Shown here: positions 31,522 to 40,479 of the stretch, in pieces
Layout of the letters: each line of letters opens with the position of its first letter
Numbering within the stretch: the first letter of the stretch is position 1
Assembly (NCBI GenBank): GCA_000471925.1
Contig: CP006667.1
Location: 124,001-188,000 of the forward strand
Length of the DNA: 64,000 nt
Direction of reading: 5' to 3'
Origin: Ralstonia pickettii DTP0602
GTDB taxonomy: Bacteria; Pseudomonadota; Gammaproteobacteria; Burkholderiales; Burkholderiaceae
Notes under the pieces: generated by a model
Databases searched by the model: none
The model's input: the letters and a program-made list of their open reading frames with translations, nothing else
What the model was told of the DNA's origin: nothing
Made by a program: the position numbers and the translations under genes

Positions 31522-32595
31522 TCAGGCCAGGCAGTTCTCCAGGCCCTTGAGGATGGCTTCGCGGGGCAGGTCCACGCCGATGAACACCATCCGGGTGCCC
31601 GGGGTCTCGTCTTCCCACTTGCCGCCGATATCGCTGCCCATCAGTTGGTGGACCCCCTGGAATACCACTTTGCGGTCCACGCCCTCCATATATAGTACGC
31701 CCTTGTAGCGCAGTAGTTTTTCCCCGTACACCGCCAGGATTCCGGACAGGAATTCCTCCAGCTTGCCGTAGTGGAAGGGCTTGTCGCTGCGGAAGACAAA
31801 CGACGCGATGCGGTCGGTATGGTGGTGGTGATGGTGGTGGTCGTGCTCGTGGCCATGATCGTGGTCGTGATCGTGGCCGCAGTCGGTGCCGCAGTGCTCG
31901 CCGTGGTCGTGATCATGGTCGTGGTCGTGATCCTCCGCGCGCAGGAACTCCGGGTCCAGCTCCAGCTTGGCGTTCAGGTTGAAACCGCGCAGGTCGAAGA
32001 TGGTGTCGATCGGCGCCTCGCCGAAGTTGACCAGGCGGATCGGCGCGCGCGGGTTCATACGCACCAGCCGGTGGCGCAGCCCGGTCACGTCGTCCTTGCC
32101 GACCAGGTCGGACTTGGTGATGAAGATGGCGTCGGCAAAGCCCACCTGGCGCTGCGCTTCCTCCTGCTTGTCGAGTTGCATATGCGCATGCTTGGCGTCG
32201 ACCAGCGTGATCACCGCATCCAGCAGGTAGCGCGAGGCGATTTCCTCGTCCATGAAGAAGGTCTGCGCCACCGGGCCGGGGTTGGCCACGCCGGTGGTCT
32301 CGATCACCACGCGGTCGAAGTCGATCTCGCCGGCGTCGCGCCGCGTCAGCAGCCCGGACAGCGCCTGCACCAGGTCGCCGCGGATGGTGCAGCAGATGCA
32401 GCCGTTGCTCATCTGCACGATCTGCTCGCGGCCGTCCTGTACCAGGATCTCGTTGTCGATGTTCTCTTCGCCGAACTCGTTCTCGATCACGGCGATCTTC
32501 ATGCCGTGCGGCTCGTTCAGGATGCGCTTGAGCAGGGTGGTCTTGCCGCTGCCGAGGAAGCCCGTCAGGATCGTGACCGGGGTCAGTTTGGACAT
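31522..32595 (-). CDS. CobW/COG0523 GTPase, zinc-linked
   Basis: The 357-residue G3E GTPase has the P-loop TGFLGSGKTTLLKR, the metal motif Cys66-x-Cys68-Cys69 (SNGCICC), ETTGVANP and TKSDL, and an internal run of His/Asp at about residues 218-258. It is the ZigA/ZagA-like type thought to supply zinc to target enzymes when zinc is scarce. It lies 33 bp after zur on the same strand and should be cotranscribed, which ties it to zinc rather than to cobalamin synthesis. Confidence 0.92.
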   Translation of the reverse strand: MSKLTPVTILTGFLGSGKTTLLKRILNEPHGMKIAVIENEFGEENIDNEILVQDGREQIVQMSNGCICCTIRGDLVQALSGLLTRRDAGEIDFDRVVIETTGVANPGPVAQTFFMDEEIASRYLLDAVITLVDAKHAHMQLDKQEEAQRQVGFADAIFITKSDLVGKDDVTGLRHRLVRMNPRAPIRLVNFGEAPIDTIFDLRGFNLNAKLELDPEFLRAEDHDHDHDHDHGEHCGTDCGHDHDHDHGHEHDHHHHHHHTDRIASFVFRSDKPFHYGKLEEFLSGILAVYGEKLLRYKGVLYMEGVDRKVVFQGVHQLMGSDIGGKWEDETPGTRMVFIGVDLPREAILKGLENCLA

Positions 32596-32628
32596 TTGTT
32601 GTTCTCCGGGAATTTGAGAAGGCCGTGT

Positions 32629-33141
32629 TCAGTGCGCGGGCGCGCGCTTGCCGCACTCGGCGCAGACGCCGTTCACGGTCAGTTCGACATGTTCGATGGC
32701 AAAGCCGCTGGGCACGCGCGGCGCGACCGGCTGCGCCGGCGCACTGGCATCGTCCAGGCAAAAGGTGCGGTCGCAGCGGGTGCAGTGGAAATGACTGTGC
32801 TGGCGATGCTCCTGCGCGCGCGCGGCCTCGTGCTCGACCAAGCTGAAGCGGAACACGCGGTCGTTGCCGGCGCGCTTCTGCGCCACGCCCTGTTCCACCA
32901 GCCAGTCCAGCACGCGGTAAACGGTGACGCGGTCGACGGTCTCGCCTTGCTCGGGCAGGCGGTCGATCACGGCCTGGTGCGTCAGCGCCTCGTCGCTGCC
33001 GATCAGGCAGGCCAGGATGCACAGCCGCGGCTGCGTCACGCGCGCGCCCAACTGGCGCAGGCGCTCGTGGGCGGCCTCCAGGGGCGGGGGGATCGCCGGT
33101 TCCGGCGCAAGGGCCGGCCGGTCCGGGCTGGGACGGGTCAT
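32629..33141 (-). CDS. zur: Fur-family zinc regulator Zur
   Basis: The 170-residue protein has a winged helix (GARVTQPRLCILACLI to VTVYRVLDWLVEQG) and a dimerisation domain with two CxxC pairs (HFHCTRCDRTFC and GVCAECGKR) that form the structural zinc site. The short length and its coupling to a CobW GTPase favour Zur over Fur or PerR. It would repress zinc-uptake and zinc-sparing genes when zinc is sufficient. A candidate self-operator lies upstream at 33168. Confidence 0.87.
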   Translation of the reverse strand: MTRPSPDRPALAPEPAIPPPLEAAHERLRQLGARVTQPRLCILACLIGSDEALTHQAVIDRLPEQGETVDRVTVYRVLDWLVEQGVAQKRAGNDRVFRFSLVEHEAARAQEHRQHSHFHCTRCDRTFCLDDASAPAQPVAPRVPSGFAIEHVELTVNGVCAECGKRAPAH

Positions 33142-33167
33142 GGGGCGATTTAACCATAGGGCCCCGG

Positions 33168-33189
33168 TTGATGCAATTCAGTTGCGTCA
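33168..33189. promoter_or_regulatory. Candidate Zur operator before zur-cobW
   Basis: Inverted repeats TGATGCAA and TTGCGTCA (seven of eight bases symmetrical) are separated by five bases, 27 bp upstream of zur. The site shares TTGnTGCAA and AGTTGCG at identical spacing with the one at 30322. Confidence 0.6.
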
Positions 33190-33319
33190 GCGGGACTTCC
33201 CGGGGGCGGCGTTGTATTGCCGGCTCCACCTCCGTGCGACCAAGCCGAAGGTGCTGTTTGTCGCCTATGATCGGCACAGAGATGTCCGTCAAACAGAGCA
33301 GACACACATGGAGACACCC

Positions 33320-34219
33320 ATGCTGAACGACGCCAGCGCGCTGCTGTTCCCCAATTTCGAGCCCTTCCGGCGCCACGTCGGCGAAATCGAGATCGCCGGC
33401 GTGCAGGGCGGCTCGGGCCCGCCGCTGCTGCTGTTGCACGGCCATCCGCAGAGCCACCTGATCTGGCACCGCGTGGCGCCGGCGCTGGCCGACCACTTCA
33501 CCGTGATCGCCACCGACCTGCGCGGCTACGGTAGCAGTTCCGCGCCGCCGGGCAACCCCGGGCACGAGGGGTACAGCAAGCGCAACATGGCGCAGGACCA
33601 GGTCGCGCTGATGGCCGCGTTCGGCTTCGAGCGCTTTGCGCTGTGCGGCCACGACCGCGGCGCGCGCGTGGCACACCGGCTGTGCGCCGACCATCCCGAG
33701 GCGGTCAGCCGGGCGATGCTGCTGGACATCGCGCCCACGCTGGCGATGTACGAACGCACCAGCATGGCCTTCGCCGCCGCCTACTGGCACTGGTTCTTCC
33801 TGATCCAGCCGGCGCCCTTTCCCGAGACGCTGATCAACGCCGAGCCGGAGTTCTACCTGCAGAAACTGATGGGCCTGCGCCAGGCCGGCCCAAGCCCGTT
33901 CGCCCCCGATGCCATGGCCGCCTACGTCGCCGCCATGCGCGACCCCGCGCACGTGCATGCCATGTGCGAGGACTACCGCGCCGCCGCCACCATCGACCTG
34001 GAACACGACCGCGCCGACCGCGAGGCCGGGCGCCGGCTGGAGCTGCCGCTGCGCGTGCTGTGGGGCGAGCACGGCGTGGTGGCGCGCTGCTTCGAGCCGA
34101 TGGCGCTGTGGCAGGAGGTGGCTGCCGACGTCAGCGGCCGCGCGCTCCCGTGCGGGCATTACATTCCGGAGGAAGCCCCCGAGCCGCTGCTTGAAGAAAT
34201 GCTCGGTTTTTTCCGCTAG
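33320..34219 (+). CDS. Predicted fluoroacetate/haloacetate dehalogenase
   Basis: The protein (299 residues from this start) is an alpha/beta hydrolase with the residue set of fluoroacetate dehalogenase. Counting from the ATG at 33320, these are nucleophile Asp112 with Arg113 and Arg116 (GHDRGAR), acid Asp136, halide-pocket His157-Trp158 (YWHWFF) and Tyr219, and catalytic His280. Spacings match those remembered for the Burkholderia FA1 enzyme. It would hydrolyse the C-F or C-Cl bond of haloacetates. GGAG lies six bases before 33320; an ATG at 33308 is a possible alternative. Epoxide hydrolases share the fold but lack this His-Trp-Tyr pocket. Confidence 0.85.
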   Translation: MLNDASALLFPNFEPFRRHVGEIEIAGVQGGSGPPLLLLHGHPQSHLIWHRVAPALADHFTVIATDLRGYGSSSAPPGNPGHEGYSKRNMAQDQVALMAAFGFERFALCGHDRGARVAHRLCADHPEAVSRAMLLDIAPTLAMYERTSMAFAAAYWHWFFLIQPAPFPETLINAEPEFYLQKLMGLRQAGPSPFAPDAMAAYVAAMRDPAHVHAMCEDYRAAATIDLEHDRADREAGRRLELPLRVLWGEHGVVARCFEPMALWQEVAADVSGRALPCGHYIPEEAPEPLLEEMLGFFR

Positions 34220-34506
34220 CGCCCCGCCGCTGCGAACCCCGCGTTTTTCCGTGCATTCCTCCCATATCTTCGGCGTATCTCGCCATATGTGCAGCGTTGC
34301 AGGCGGGTTAGCCCCTATACCTGCACATTGTCTGGCGTTGCTAACATCATCCCCCCGCCCATGCCGCTGCGTGCGGCGGGGCGGCGGCTGCCGGCATGGT
34401 CAAAGCGCGGCCAAAGAGCCTGCGCAATCAGCGCCCCCACAGCCGGGGCCGGGCCGGCGGCAACGCCTTGCAGACGGGTATTTGAAGGGAACCAGGAGAA
34501 GAGAGC

Positions 34507-35493
34507 ATGAAACGAGTGGCAAAGATGGTCGCGGCAGCGCTGGCAGTCAGCGCAATGGGTGTGGTGTCGGGCGCGTACGCCCAGGAATATCCCGGCAGCA
34601 AGCCGGTGTCGGCGGTGGTGCCGTTTGCCGCAGGTGGTCCGACCGACAAGCTCTCGCGCGAGCTGACCGCGATCATGTCCAAGCATCTGGGCGCGACCAT
34701 CATCATCGAGAACCTTGGCGGCGCCGGCGGCACCATCGGGGCCAAGAAGGTGGTGCAGGCCAAGAACGACGGCCACACCGTGCTGATCCACCATATCGGC
34801 ATGTCCACCGCGCCGGCGCTGTACCGCAACCTGGGCTTCGATCCCCTGAAGGACTTCGAGATGGTGGGCGAGATCGCCGACGTGCCGATGATCCTGGTGG
34901 GCAACAAGTCGCTGCCGCCGAACAACTTCAAGGATCTGCTGCCGTACATCAAGGCCAACGCCAGCAAGCTGTCGCTGGCCAACGCCGGCATCGGCTCGGC
35001 CTCGCACCTGTGCGGCCTGCTGTTCCAGAGCGCGATCCAGACCGAGCTGACCACCGTGCCGTACAAGGGCACCGCGCCGGCGCTGACCGACATCCTGGGC
35101 GGCCAGGTCAACCTGATGTGCGACCAGACCACCAATATCGCCGGCCAGCTCAAGGCCAACGCGCTCAAGCCGTACGCGGCCATGCAGTCGCGCCGCGTGG
35201 AAGCGTTCAAGGACATTCCGACCGCGGCCGAGCAGGGCCTGCCGGGCGTGGAAGTCAAGATCTGGCACGCCATGTATGCCCCCAAGGGCACGCCCAAGCC
35301 GGTGATCGACAAGCTGTCGGCGGCACTGCAGAAGGCCGTGACCGACCCGACCTTCCGCGCCAAGATGGCCGAGCTGGGCGCCGAGGCCGTGCCGGCGCAG
35401 CGCGCCACGCCGGATTCGCTGCGCACCTTCCTGACCGCCGAAATCAACAAGTGGACCCCGGTGATCAAGAAAGCCGGCGTGTACGCGGACTGA
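34507..35493 (+). CDS. Bug-family tripartite tricarboxylate transporter binding protein
   Basis: The 328-residue periplasmic solute-binding protein has a Sec signal peptide (cleavage after GAYAQ, about residue 23) and the Bug motifs VVPFAAGGPTDKLSREL and LGGAGGTIGAKKV. Bug proteins bind carboxylates and are very numerous in Cupriavidus and Bordetella, often as orphans without TctA/TctB, as here. The ligand is unknown. It is followed by a strong terminator. Confidence 0.92.
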   Translation: MKRVAKMVAAALAVSAMGVVSGAYAQEYPGSKPVSAVVPFAAGGPTDKLSRELTAIMSKHLGATIIIENLGGAGGTIGAKKVVQAKNDGHTVLIHHIGMSTAPALYRNLGFDPLKDFEMVGEIADVPMILVGNKSLPPNNFKDLLPYIKANASKLSLANAGIGSASHLCGLLFQSAIQTELTTVPYKGTAPALTDILGGQVNLMCDQTTNIAGQLKANALKPYAAMQSRRVEAFKDIPTAAEQGLPGVEVKIWHAMYAPKGTPKPVIDKLSAALQKAVTDPTFRAKMAELGAEAVPAQRATPDSLRTFLTAEINKWTPVIKKAGVYAD

Positions 35494-35548
35494 TCTGATG
35501 GAGTGATGTGCGAGGCGCGCGGGCCGCTGGCCCCGCGCGTTGCGGACA

Positions 35549-35578
35549 AGGGCCATGCGGCAACGCATGGCCCTTTTT
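35549..35578 (+). terminator. Intrinsic terminator of the Bug gene
   Basis: AGGGCCATGCG, a GCAA-like loop and CGCATGGCCC are followed by TTTTTG. This perfect hairpin with T-run ends about 56 bp after the stop. Confidence 0.9.
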
Positions 35579-35653
35579 GTTTGGGCGCGGCGCCGGGCAA
35601 CGTGGCGGCAGGCATCCTATATTGGTCAGACCGCGCCCGGCGCACGCGAGGGC

Positions 35654-35682
35654 CTTGAAACCGGCCGGAGGCGTCGCCAACT
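35654..35682 (+). promoter_or_regulatory. Possible heat-shock (sigma-32) promoter of hslVU
   Basis: CTTGAAA, an exact sigma-32 -35 element, is followed 16 bases later by CCAACTA, a partial -10 match, about 50 bp before hslV. hslVU is heat-shock controlled in other proteobacteria. The weak -10 keeps confidence moderate. Confidence 0.4.
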
Positions 35683-35711
35683 ACGGTCCTGACATATTCA
35701 CGGAAGCCACC

Positions 35712-36248
35712 ATGGAACAGTATCACGGCACTACCATCGTCAGCGTCCGCCGCGGCAATCAGGTCGCACTCGGCGGTGATGGTCAGGTCACTCTCGGCAA
35801 TATCGTGATGAAGGGCACCGCGCGCAAGGTGCGCCGCATCTACAACGGCAAGGTGCTGGTCGGGTTTGCCGGCAGCACGGCCGATGCCTTCTCGCTGCTG
35901 GATCGCTTCGAGGCCAAGCTGGAGAAGTACCAGGGCAACCTGACCCGCGCCGCGGTCGACCTCGCCAAGGACTGGCGCTCGGACCGCGCGCTGCGCCGGC
36001 TGGAAGCCATGCTGATCACCGCCGACCGCGACACCACGCTGGTCATCACCGGTAACGGCGACGTGCTCGACCCCGAGGGCGGCATCGCCGCCATCGGCTC
36101 GGGCGGCGCGTATGCGCAGTCCGCCGCCAAGGCGCTGGTGGAAAACACCGAACTGCCGCCGAAGGACGTGGTCGAGAAGGCGCTGACCATTGCCGGTGAA
36201 CTCTGCATCTATACCAACACCAACTTCGTCATCGAGACGCTGGAATAA
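35712..36248 (+). CDS. hslV: HslV peptidase subunit of the HslUV protease
   Basis: The 178-residue proteasome-like peptidase assembles as a double hexamer with HslU. The catalytic Thr is residue 7 in GTTIVSVRR, so a short propeptide (MEQYHG) must be removed. This short leader is common in betaproteobacterial HslV, whereas the E. coli enzyme loses only Met. The conserved lysine and glycine strands ([14 protein letters not shown]) and GSGGAYA are present. hslU follows after 77 bp. Confidence 0.96.
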   Translation: MEQYHGTTIVSVRRGNQVALGGDGQVTLGNIVMKGTARKVRRIYNGKVLVGFAGSTADAFSLLDRFEAKLEKYQGNLTRAAVDLAKDWRSDRALRRLEAMLITADRDTTLVITGNGDVLDPEGGIAAIGSGGAYAQSAAKALVENTELPPKDVVEKALTIAGELCIYTNTNFVIETLE

Positions 36249-36325
36249 GCGAAGGCCAGCCACTGCCAGCTTTTGCCACGCCCGGCTGGCCGCACGCCCC
36301 ACCGCGCCCCAACTGAACGGATACC

Positions 36326-37657
36326 ATGTCGCACACCATGACCCCGTCGGAAATCGTTTCCGAACTCGACAAGCACATCATCGGCCAGAACAAGGCCAAG
36401 AAGGCCGTGGCCGTGGCGCTGCGCAACCGCTGGCGCCGCCAGCAGGTGGCCGAGCCCCTGCGCCAGGAAATCACTCCCAAGAACATCCTGATGATCGGCC
36501 CGACCGGGGTCGGCAAGACCGAGATCGCACGTCGCCTGGCCAAGCTGGCCGACGCGCCGTTCATCAAGATCGAGGCGACCAAGTTCACTGAGGTGGGCTA
36601 TGTGGGCCGCGACGTCGACACCATCGTGCGCGACCTGGCCGAGATGGCGATCAAGCAGACCCGCGAATCCGAGATGAAGAAGGTGCGCACCAAGGCCGAG
36701 GACGCGGCCGAGGACCGCCTGCTCGACGTGTTGCTGCCGCCGCCGCGCGATATCGGCTTTACGCAGCCGGAAGAAAAGGATTCCAACACGCGCCAGGTGT
36801 TCCGCAAGAAGCTGCGCGAAGGCCAGCTCGACGACAAGGAAATCGAGCTGGAGCTGGCCGCCGGCATGCCGAGCATGGACATCATGGGCCCGCCGGGCAT
36901 GGAAGACATGACCGAGCAGATCCGCTCGATGTTCGCCGGCCTGGGCCAGGGCAAGAAGGCGCGCCGCAAGATGAAGGTCAAGGAAGCCTTCAAGCTGCTG
37001 ATCGACGAAGAGGCCGCCAAGCTCGTCAATGACGATGAGCTCAAGCACAAGGCCATTACCAACGTCGAGCAGAACGGCATCGTGTTCCTGGACGAGATCG
37101 ATAAGATCGCCAGCCGCAGCGATATCGGCGGCGGCGAGGTGTCGCGCCAGGGCGTGCAGCGCGACCTGCTACCGCTGGTGGAAGGCACCACGGTGAGCAC
37201 CAAGTACGGCATGATCAAGACGGACCATATCCTGTTCATTGCCTCGGGTGCGTTCCACCTGTCCAAGCCGAGCGACCTGATCCCCGAACTGCAGGGCCGC
37301 TTCCCGATCCGCGTGGAGCTGGACTCGCTGTCCGTGCAAGACTTCGAGGCCATCCTGACGCAGACCGACGCGAGCCTGACCAAGCAGTACCAGGCGCTGC
37401 TGAGCACGGAAGCGGTCGAACTGGTGTTTGCCGATGACGGCATCCGCCGGCTGGCGGAGATCGCCTTCTCGGTCAATGAAAAGGTGGAGAACATCGGCGC
37501 GCGCCGGCTGTACACGGTGATGGAGCGGTTGCTGGAAGACCTGTCGTTCCATGCGACCAAGTCGTCGGGCGAGACCGTGACCATCAATGCCGCGTATGTC
37601 GATGAGCGCCTGGGCGACCTGGCCGGCAATGAGGATCTGTCGCGCTACGTGCTGTAA
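36326..37657 (+). CDS. hslU: HslU ATPase subunit of the HslUV protease
   Basis: The 443-residue AAA+ unfoldase has Walker [13 protein letters not shown], the pore motif GYVGRDVD, an intermediate I-domain (about residues 105-235), Walker [11 protein letters not shown], and the C-terminal SRYVL tail that inserts into HslV. It unfolds substrates for HslV. A strong terminator follows. Confidence 0.97.
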   Translation: MSHTMTPSEIVSELDKHIIGQNKAKKAVAVALRNRWRRQQVAEPLRQEITPKNILMIGPTGVGKTEIARRLAKLADAPFIKIEATKFTEVGYVGRDVDTIVRDLAEMAIKQTRESEMKKVRTKAEDAAEDRLLDVLLPPPRDIGFTQPEEKDSNTRQVFRKKLREGQLDDKEIELELAAGMPSMDIMGPPGMEDMTEQIRSMFAGLGQGKKARRKMKVKEAFKLLIDEEAAKLVNDDELKHKAITNVEQNGIVFLDEIDKIASRSDIGGGEVSRQGVQRDLLPLVEGTTVSTKYGMIKTDHILFIASGAFHLSKPSDLIPELQGRFPIRVELDSLSVQDFEAILTQTDASLTKQYQALLSTEAVELVFADDGIRRLAEIAFSVNEKVENIGARRLYTVMERLLEDLSFHATKSSGETVTINAAYVDERLGDLAGNEDLSRYVL

Positions 37658-37680
37658 GTCGGTACTGTCGGCAAGCGGGA

Positions 37681-37706
37681 AGGGCGCACCACGGTGCGCC
37701 CTTTTT
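37681..37706 (+). terminator. Intrinsic terminator of hslVU
   Basis: AGGGCGCACC and GGTGCGCCCT form a perfect 10-bp stem with a two-base loop followed by TTTTT, 23 bp after hslU. Confidence 0.92.
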
Positions 37707-37915
37707 GCATCTGTGGGTCAGTTTCCGTCCCCTGGCGGGAACGGATTTCTCATATCCGTGCGTATCCGGCTGCCACATGCCGGTAAGGCGCGTAAGCATT
37801 GGTAAGCACGCTGGCGCGCGAAGGCGCGTCAATGCGACCCTTCGTCACCTTGACGGTCGATTGACCGGTGCGGGAGCCACCGCATCCCACTCAACTCACT
37901 GGCAGGAGAAATCCA

Positions 37916-38212
37916 ATGATCCAATACAAGACCCGCCGTGTGGTGCTCGCCACAGGAGGCCTGCTGGCCGCGCTGGCCGCCGCGACGGCCTTTCTCTGCA
38001 TCCGTCCCGCCGTGCCCGCCGCCGAGGCGGCGCAATCGGGTTCGCGCGGCGCGGCCACTGCCGCGGCAGCGACGCTGGCGCTGGATTCGGGCGCGCTGTT
38101 CACGCTGGCCGACCGGCATGCCGGCGACGCCATGCGCATCGTCGCGCAAGGCAGCACGCCGCAGGACAGCGCCGACGGGCTGGACTGGGACTACGTCCAG
38201 TTGCGCCTGTAA
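37916..38212 (+). CDS. Small exported or membrane-anchored hypothetical protein
   Basis: The 98-residue protein starts with a basic segment and a hydrophobic helix (VVLATGGLLAALAAATAFLCI), then an Ala-rich stretch and a C-terminal part (LFTLADRHAGDAMRIVAQ, DWDYVQLRL). This looks like a signal anchor and a small periplasmic domain. A GGCAGGAGA ribosome site supports the start. No family is recognised. It lies alone between two terminators. Confidence 0.6.
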   Translation: MIQYKTRRVVLATGGLLAALAAATAFLCIRPAVPAAEAAQSGSRGAATAAAATLALDSGALFTLADRHAGDAMRIVAQGSTPQDSADGLDWDYVQLRL

Positions 38213-38236
38213 AACACCGGCAGCATTTGTCACCGG

Positions 38237-38264
38237 AAAGGCCGCGCAATACGCGCGGCCTTTT
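38237..38264. terminator. Bidirectional terminator
   Basis: AAAGGCCGCGC and GCGCGGCCTTTT form a hairpin with A/T tracts on both sides, between the convergent ends of the small hypothetical gene and the response regulator gene. Confidence 0.85.
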
Positions 38265-38267
38265 CCT

Positions 38268-38879
38268 TTAGCGTGACACCGGCCGCTTGCCCAGCTTGCG
38301 CTGCAAGGTGCGCCGGTGCATGTTCAGCGCCCGCGCCGTGGCGGAGATATTTCCGCCGTGCTCGGCCAGCACGCGCTGGATGTGTTCCCACTCGAGCCGC
38401 GCCACCGACAGCGGCACCGGCTCTTCCATTGCGGCCTGCGCCGCCTCTTCCGACACGCCCGCCATCAGCGCGGTCAGGATCGAATCGACATTGGCCGGTT
38501 TGGCCAGGTACTCGTCCGCGCCCTGCTTGACCGCCGCCACCGCGGTGGCAATGCTGGCGTAGCCGGTCAGGATCAGGATGCGCGCGTCGGGCAGCGCCTG
38601 GCGCAGCGGCGATACCAGTTGCAGGCCCGATTCGGCCGGCGCGGTGCTGCCGGCTTCGGGCGGCGGTTCCAGGTGCAGGTCCAGCGTGACGTAGGCAAAG
38701 GCCGTGCGCGACGCCAGCGCGAGCGCGCTGCGGCCGTCGTGCGCGACCTGCACCGAATAGCCGCGGCGCGTGAGCGCGCGCGCCAGCGTGCCGGCGAAGA
38801 CTTCATCGTCGTCGATGAGCAGGAAGGACGTGCCTGCGGGTGCGGTGGCTTCAGGTACCGGGTGGAAGGTGTCGGTCAT
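38268..38879 (-). CDS. regA: RegA/PrrA/ActR-type response regulator
   Basis: The 203-residue regulator has a receiver domain (acidic pocket Asp23-25, phospho-acceptor Asp67 in LDLHLEP, Lys in LAKPAN) and a compact Fis-type helix-turn-helix (GGNISATARALNMHRRTLQRKL). This arrangement without a sigma-54 domain is the RegA/ActR form. In other proteobacteria these regulators control respiration, carbon fixation and hydrogenase genes by redox state. It lies two bases after the sensor kinase gene. Confidence 0.87.
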   Translation of the reverse strand: MTDTFHPVPEATAPAGTSFLLIDDDEVFAGTLARALTRRGYSVQVAHDGRSALALASRTAFAYVTLDLHLEPPPEAGSTAPAESGLQLVSPLRQALPDARILILTGYASIATAVAAVKQGADEYLAKPANVDSILTALMAGVSEEAAQAAMEEPVPLSVARLEWEHIQRVLAEHGGNISATARALNMHRRTLQRKLGKRPVSR

Positions 38880-38881
38880 GT

Positions 38882-40282
38882 TCAGTGGTGGCGCGATGGT
38901 TCCGGATGCGCGGCAGGCGCGGAAAACGTCGATAGCGCGGACAGCGCGGGCAGGCGCAGCTCGGCCACGGTGCCGCCGCCGGGGCGGTCGTGCCAGGCCA
39001 GTTCGCCGCCCATCTGGCGGGCGGCGCTTTGCGCCAGGTACAGGCCGATACCCTGGCCGCCGTGCTGGCTGGCCACCGGCGTTTCGCCGAGCTGGCCGCG
39101 CAGGGATTCGGGGATGCCGTCGCCGTGGTCGGCCACGCGGAAGGACAGCCACGGCGCGGTGTAGCCGGGCTCCATCGCGATCTGCAGCTGCAGCGGTTCG
39201 TTGCCGCGGCCGGCGGCCTGCTGGCTGCGCGCGGCGTTGTCGAGCAGGATGGTCAGGATCTGGCCGACGCGGGCAGTTTCTACCGCTTGCGCGCCGGCGC
39301 CCGGGGTGGTGCCGGCCTGCAGGCCGGCGCCGGGATGGCGCAGCTGCCAGCGTTCGGCAAAGGCCGGCAGCCAGCCGTCGATGCGCTGTGGCGCCAGTGT
39401 GGCGGGATCTTCGCGCAGCCTTGCCAGCGTGGTGCGGCACAGCCCGAGCTGCTGCTCCATGGTCTGCAGGTCGGGCAGGTAGGCGTTGATCGCGGTGGCG
39501 CCGCGGCCGGGGTCGGAGGCATCCGCGCGCAGTTCGCCGGCGATCACCGCGAGCGTGGCCAGCGGCGTGCCGATCTCATGTGCCACGGCGGCCGCCTGGC
39601 CGTTGAGGTCTTCCACGCGCGCCTCGCGCAGCAACTGCTCGCGCGCCAGGTTGAGCTGCGCCTCGCGCTGGCGCAGCACGCCCGACAGGCGCGCGACGAA
39701 CAGCGCGATCATCACCGCGCTGGCGACGAAATTCAGCCACATGCCCGCCAGGTGGTAGTTCACCGCGTTGTCGGGGTTGTGCAGGTCCAGCGGCACGTAC
39801 TCGAACAGCAGCACCGTGTAGCAGGCCAGCGCGTACAGCGCCAGCGCGATCACCTGGCGCCAGGGCAGGATCGCCGCGGCAATGGCGAGGCCGGGCAGGT
39901 AGAACGAGACGAAGGGGTTGGTGGCGCCGCCGGTAAAGAACAGGATCGCCGACAGCGCGGTCAGGTCCACCAGCAACTGGCCCATCAGTTCGGCCTCGCC
40001 GGGCGCGCTGTTGCGCCGCGTGTGCTGGCGCAGGCGCAGGCCGGTGAGCAGGTTGAACAGCGCCTGCAGCCCGAACACCACCAGCAGCGGCCCGTAGGGC
40101 AGCCGGATGCCGGCCATCGGGTCGCAGCTCAGCATGGTCAGCGCCTGCCCGGCCAGCAGCGCCCAGCGCAGCCAGAACAGCCGGCGCAGCGTCACCTGGC
40201 CGTGGCGGGCGGAGGAGCCGGCCGGCAGCGGCGTCAGGAAGGGGAGTTCGGGCAGGCTTGGCACGACGGCGCGGGTGGTCAT
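38882..40282 (-). CDS. regB: RegB/PrrB/ActS-type redox sensor histidine kinase
   Basis: The 466-residue kinase has about six membrane helices (residues 35-215), the quinone-binding motif FTGGATNPF after the third helix, the H-box AAVAHEIGTPLATL with His235, and a C-terminal ATPase domain (ILLDNAARSQ, DHGDGIPES). The GGxxNPF motif is specific for RegB-type redox sensors. No cysteine stands just before the H-box, where Rhodobacter RegB has its redox Cys, so sensing may rely on quinone only (inference). Confidence 0.88.
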   Translation of the reverse strand: MTTRAVVPSLPELPFLTPLPAGSSARHGQVTLRRLFWLRWALLAGQALTMLSCDPMAGIRLPYGPLLVVFGLQALFNLLTGLRLRQHTRRNSAPGEAELMGQLLVDLTALSAILFFTGGATNPFVSFYLPGLAIAAAILPWRQVIALALYALACYTVLLFEYVPLDLHNPDNAVNYHLAGMWLNFVASAVMIALFVARLSGVLRQREAQLNLAREQLLREARVEDLNGQAAAVAHEIGTPLATLAVIAGELRADASDPGRGATAINAYLPDLQTMEQQLGLCRTTLARLREDPATLAPQRIDGWLPAFAERWQLRHPGAGLQAGTTPGAGAQAVETARVGQILTILLDNAARSQQAAGRGNEPLQLQIAMEPGYTAPWLSFRVADHGDGIPESLRGQLGETPVASQHGGQGIGLYLAQSAARQMGGELAWHDRPGGGTVAELRLPALSALSTFSAPAAHPEPSRHH

Positions 40283-40479
40283 GGCGCGAGTGTATCAATG
40301 CCGCCGCGGGGCACCTGCGCGTGCGACACCTTGCCGCATTGGCGGCGCGCCGCGCGGCCTGCCAGACTAGCCGGCTATGCGCCGCGCCGGCGCTCCCCGG
40401 CCTGCCGCGCCGGCGCCCCCCTTGCCGGGCACGGCCAGGCATCGGCATGGTCTAATGTCTGCTTTCAGGAGAGCCTTAC

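Noticed and set aside
34220..34506. A small gene or clear promoter in the 287-bp gap before the Bug gene
   Set aside because: No frame with a ribosome site was found; TTGCAG and CTATAC are present but only about 12 bp apart, too close for a sigma-70 promoter.
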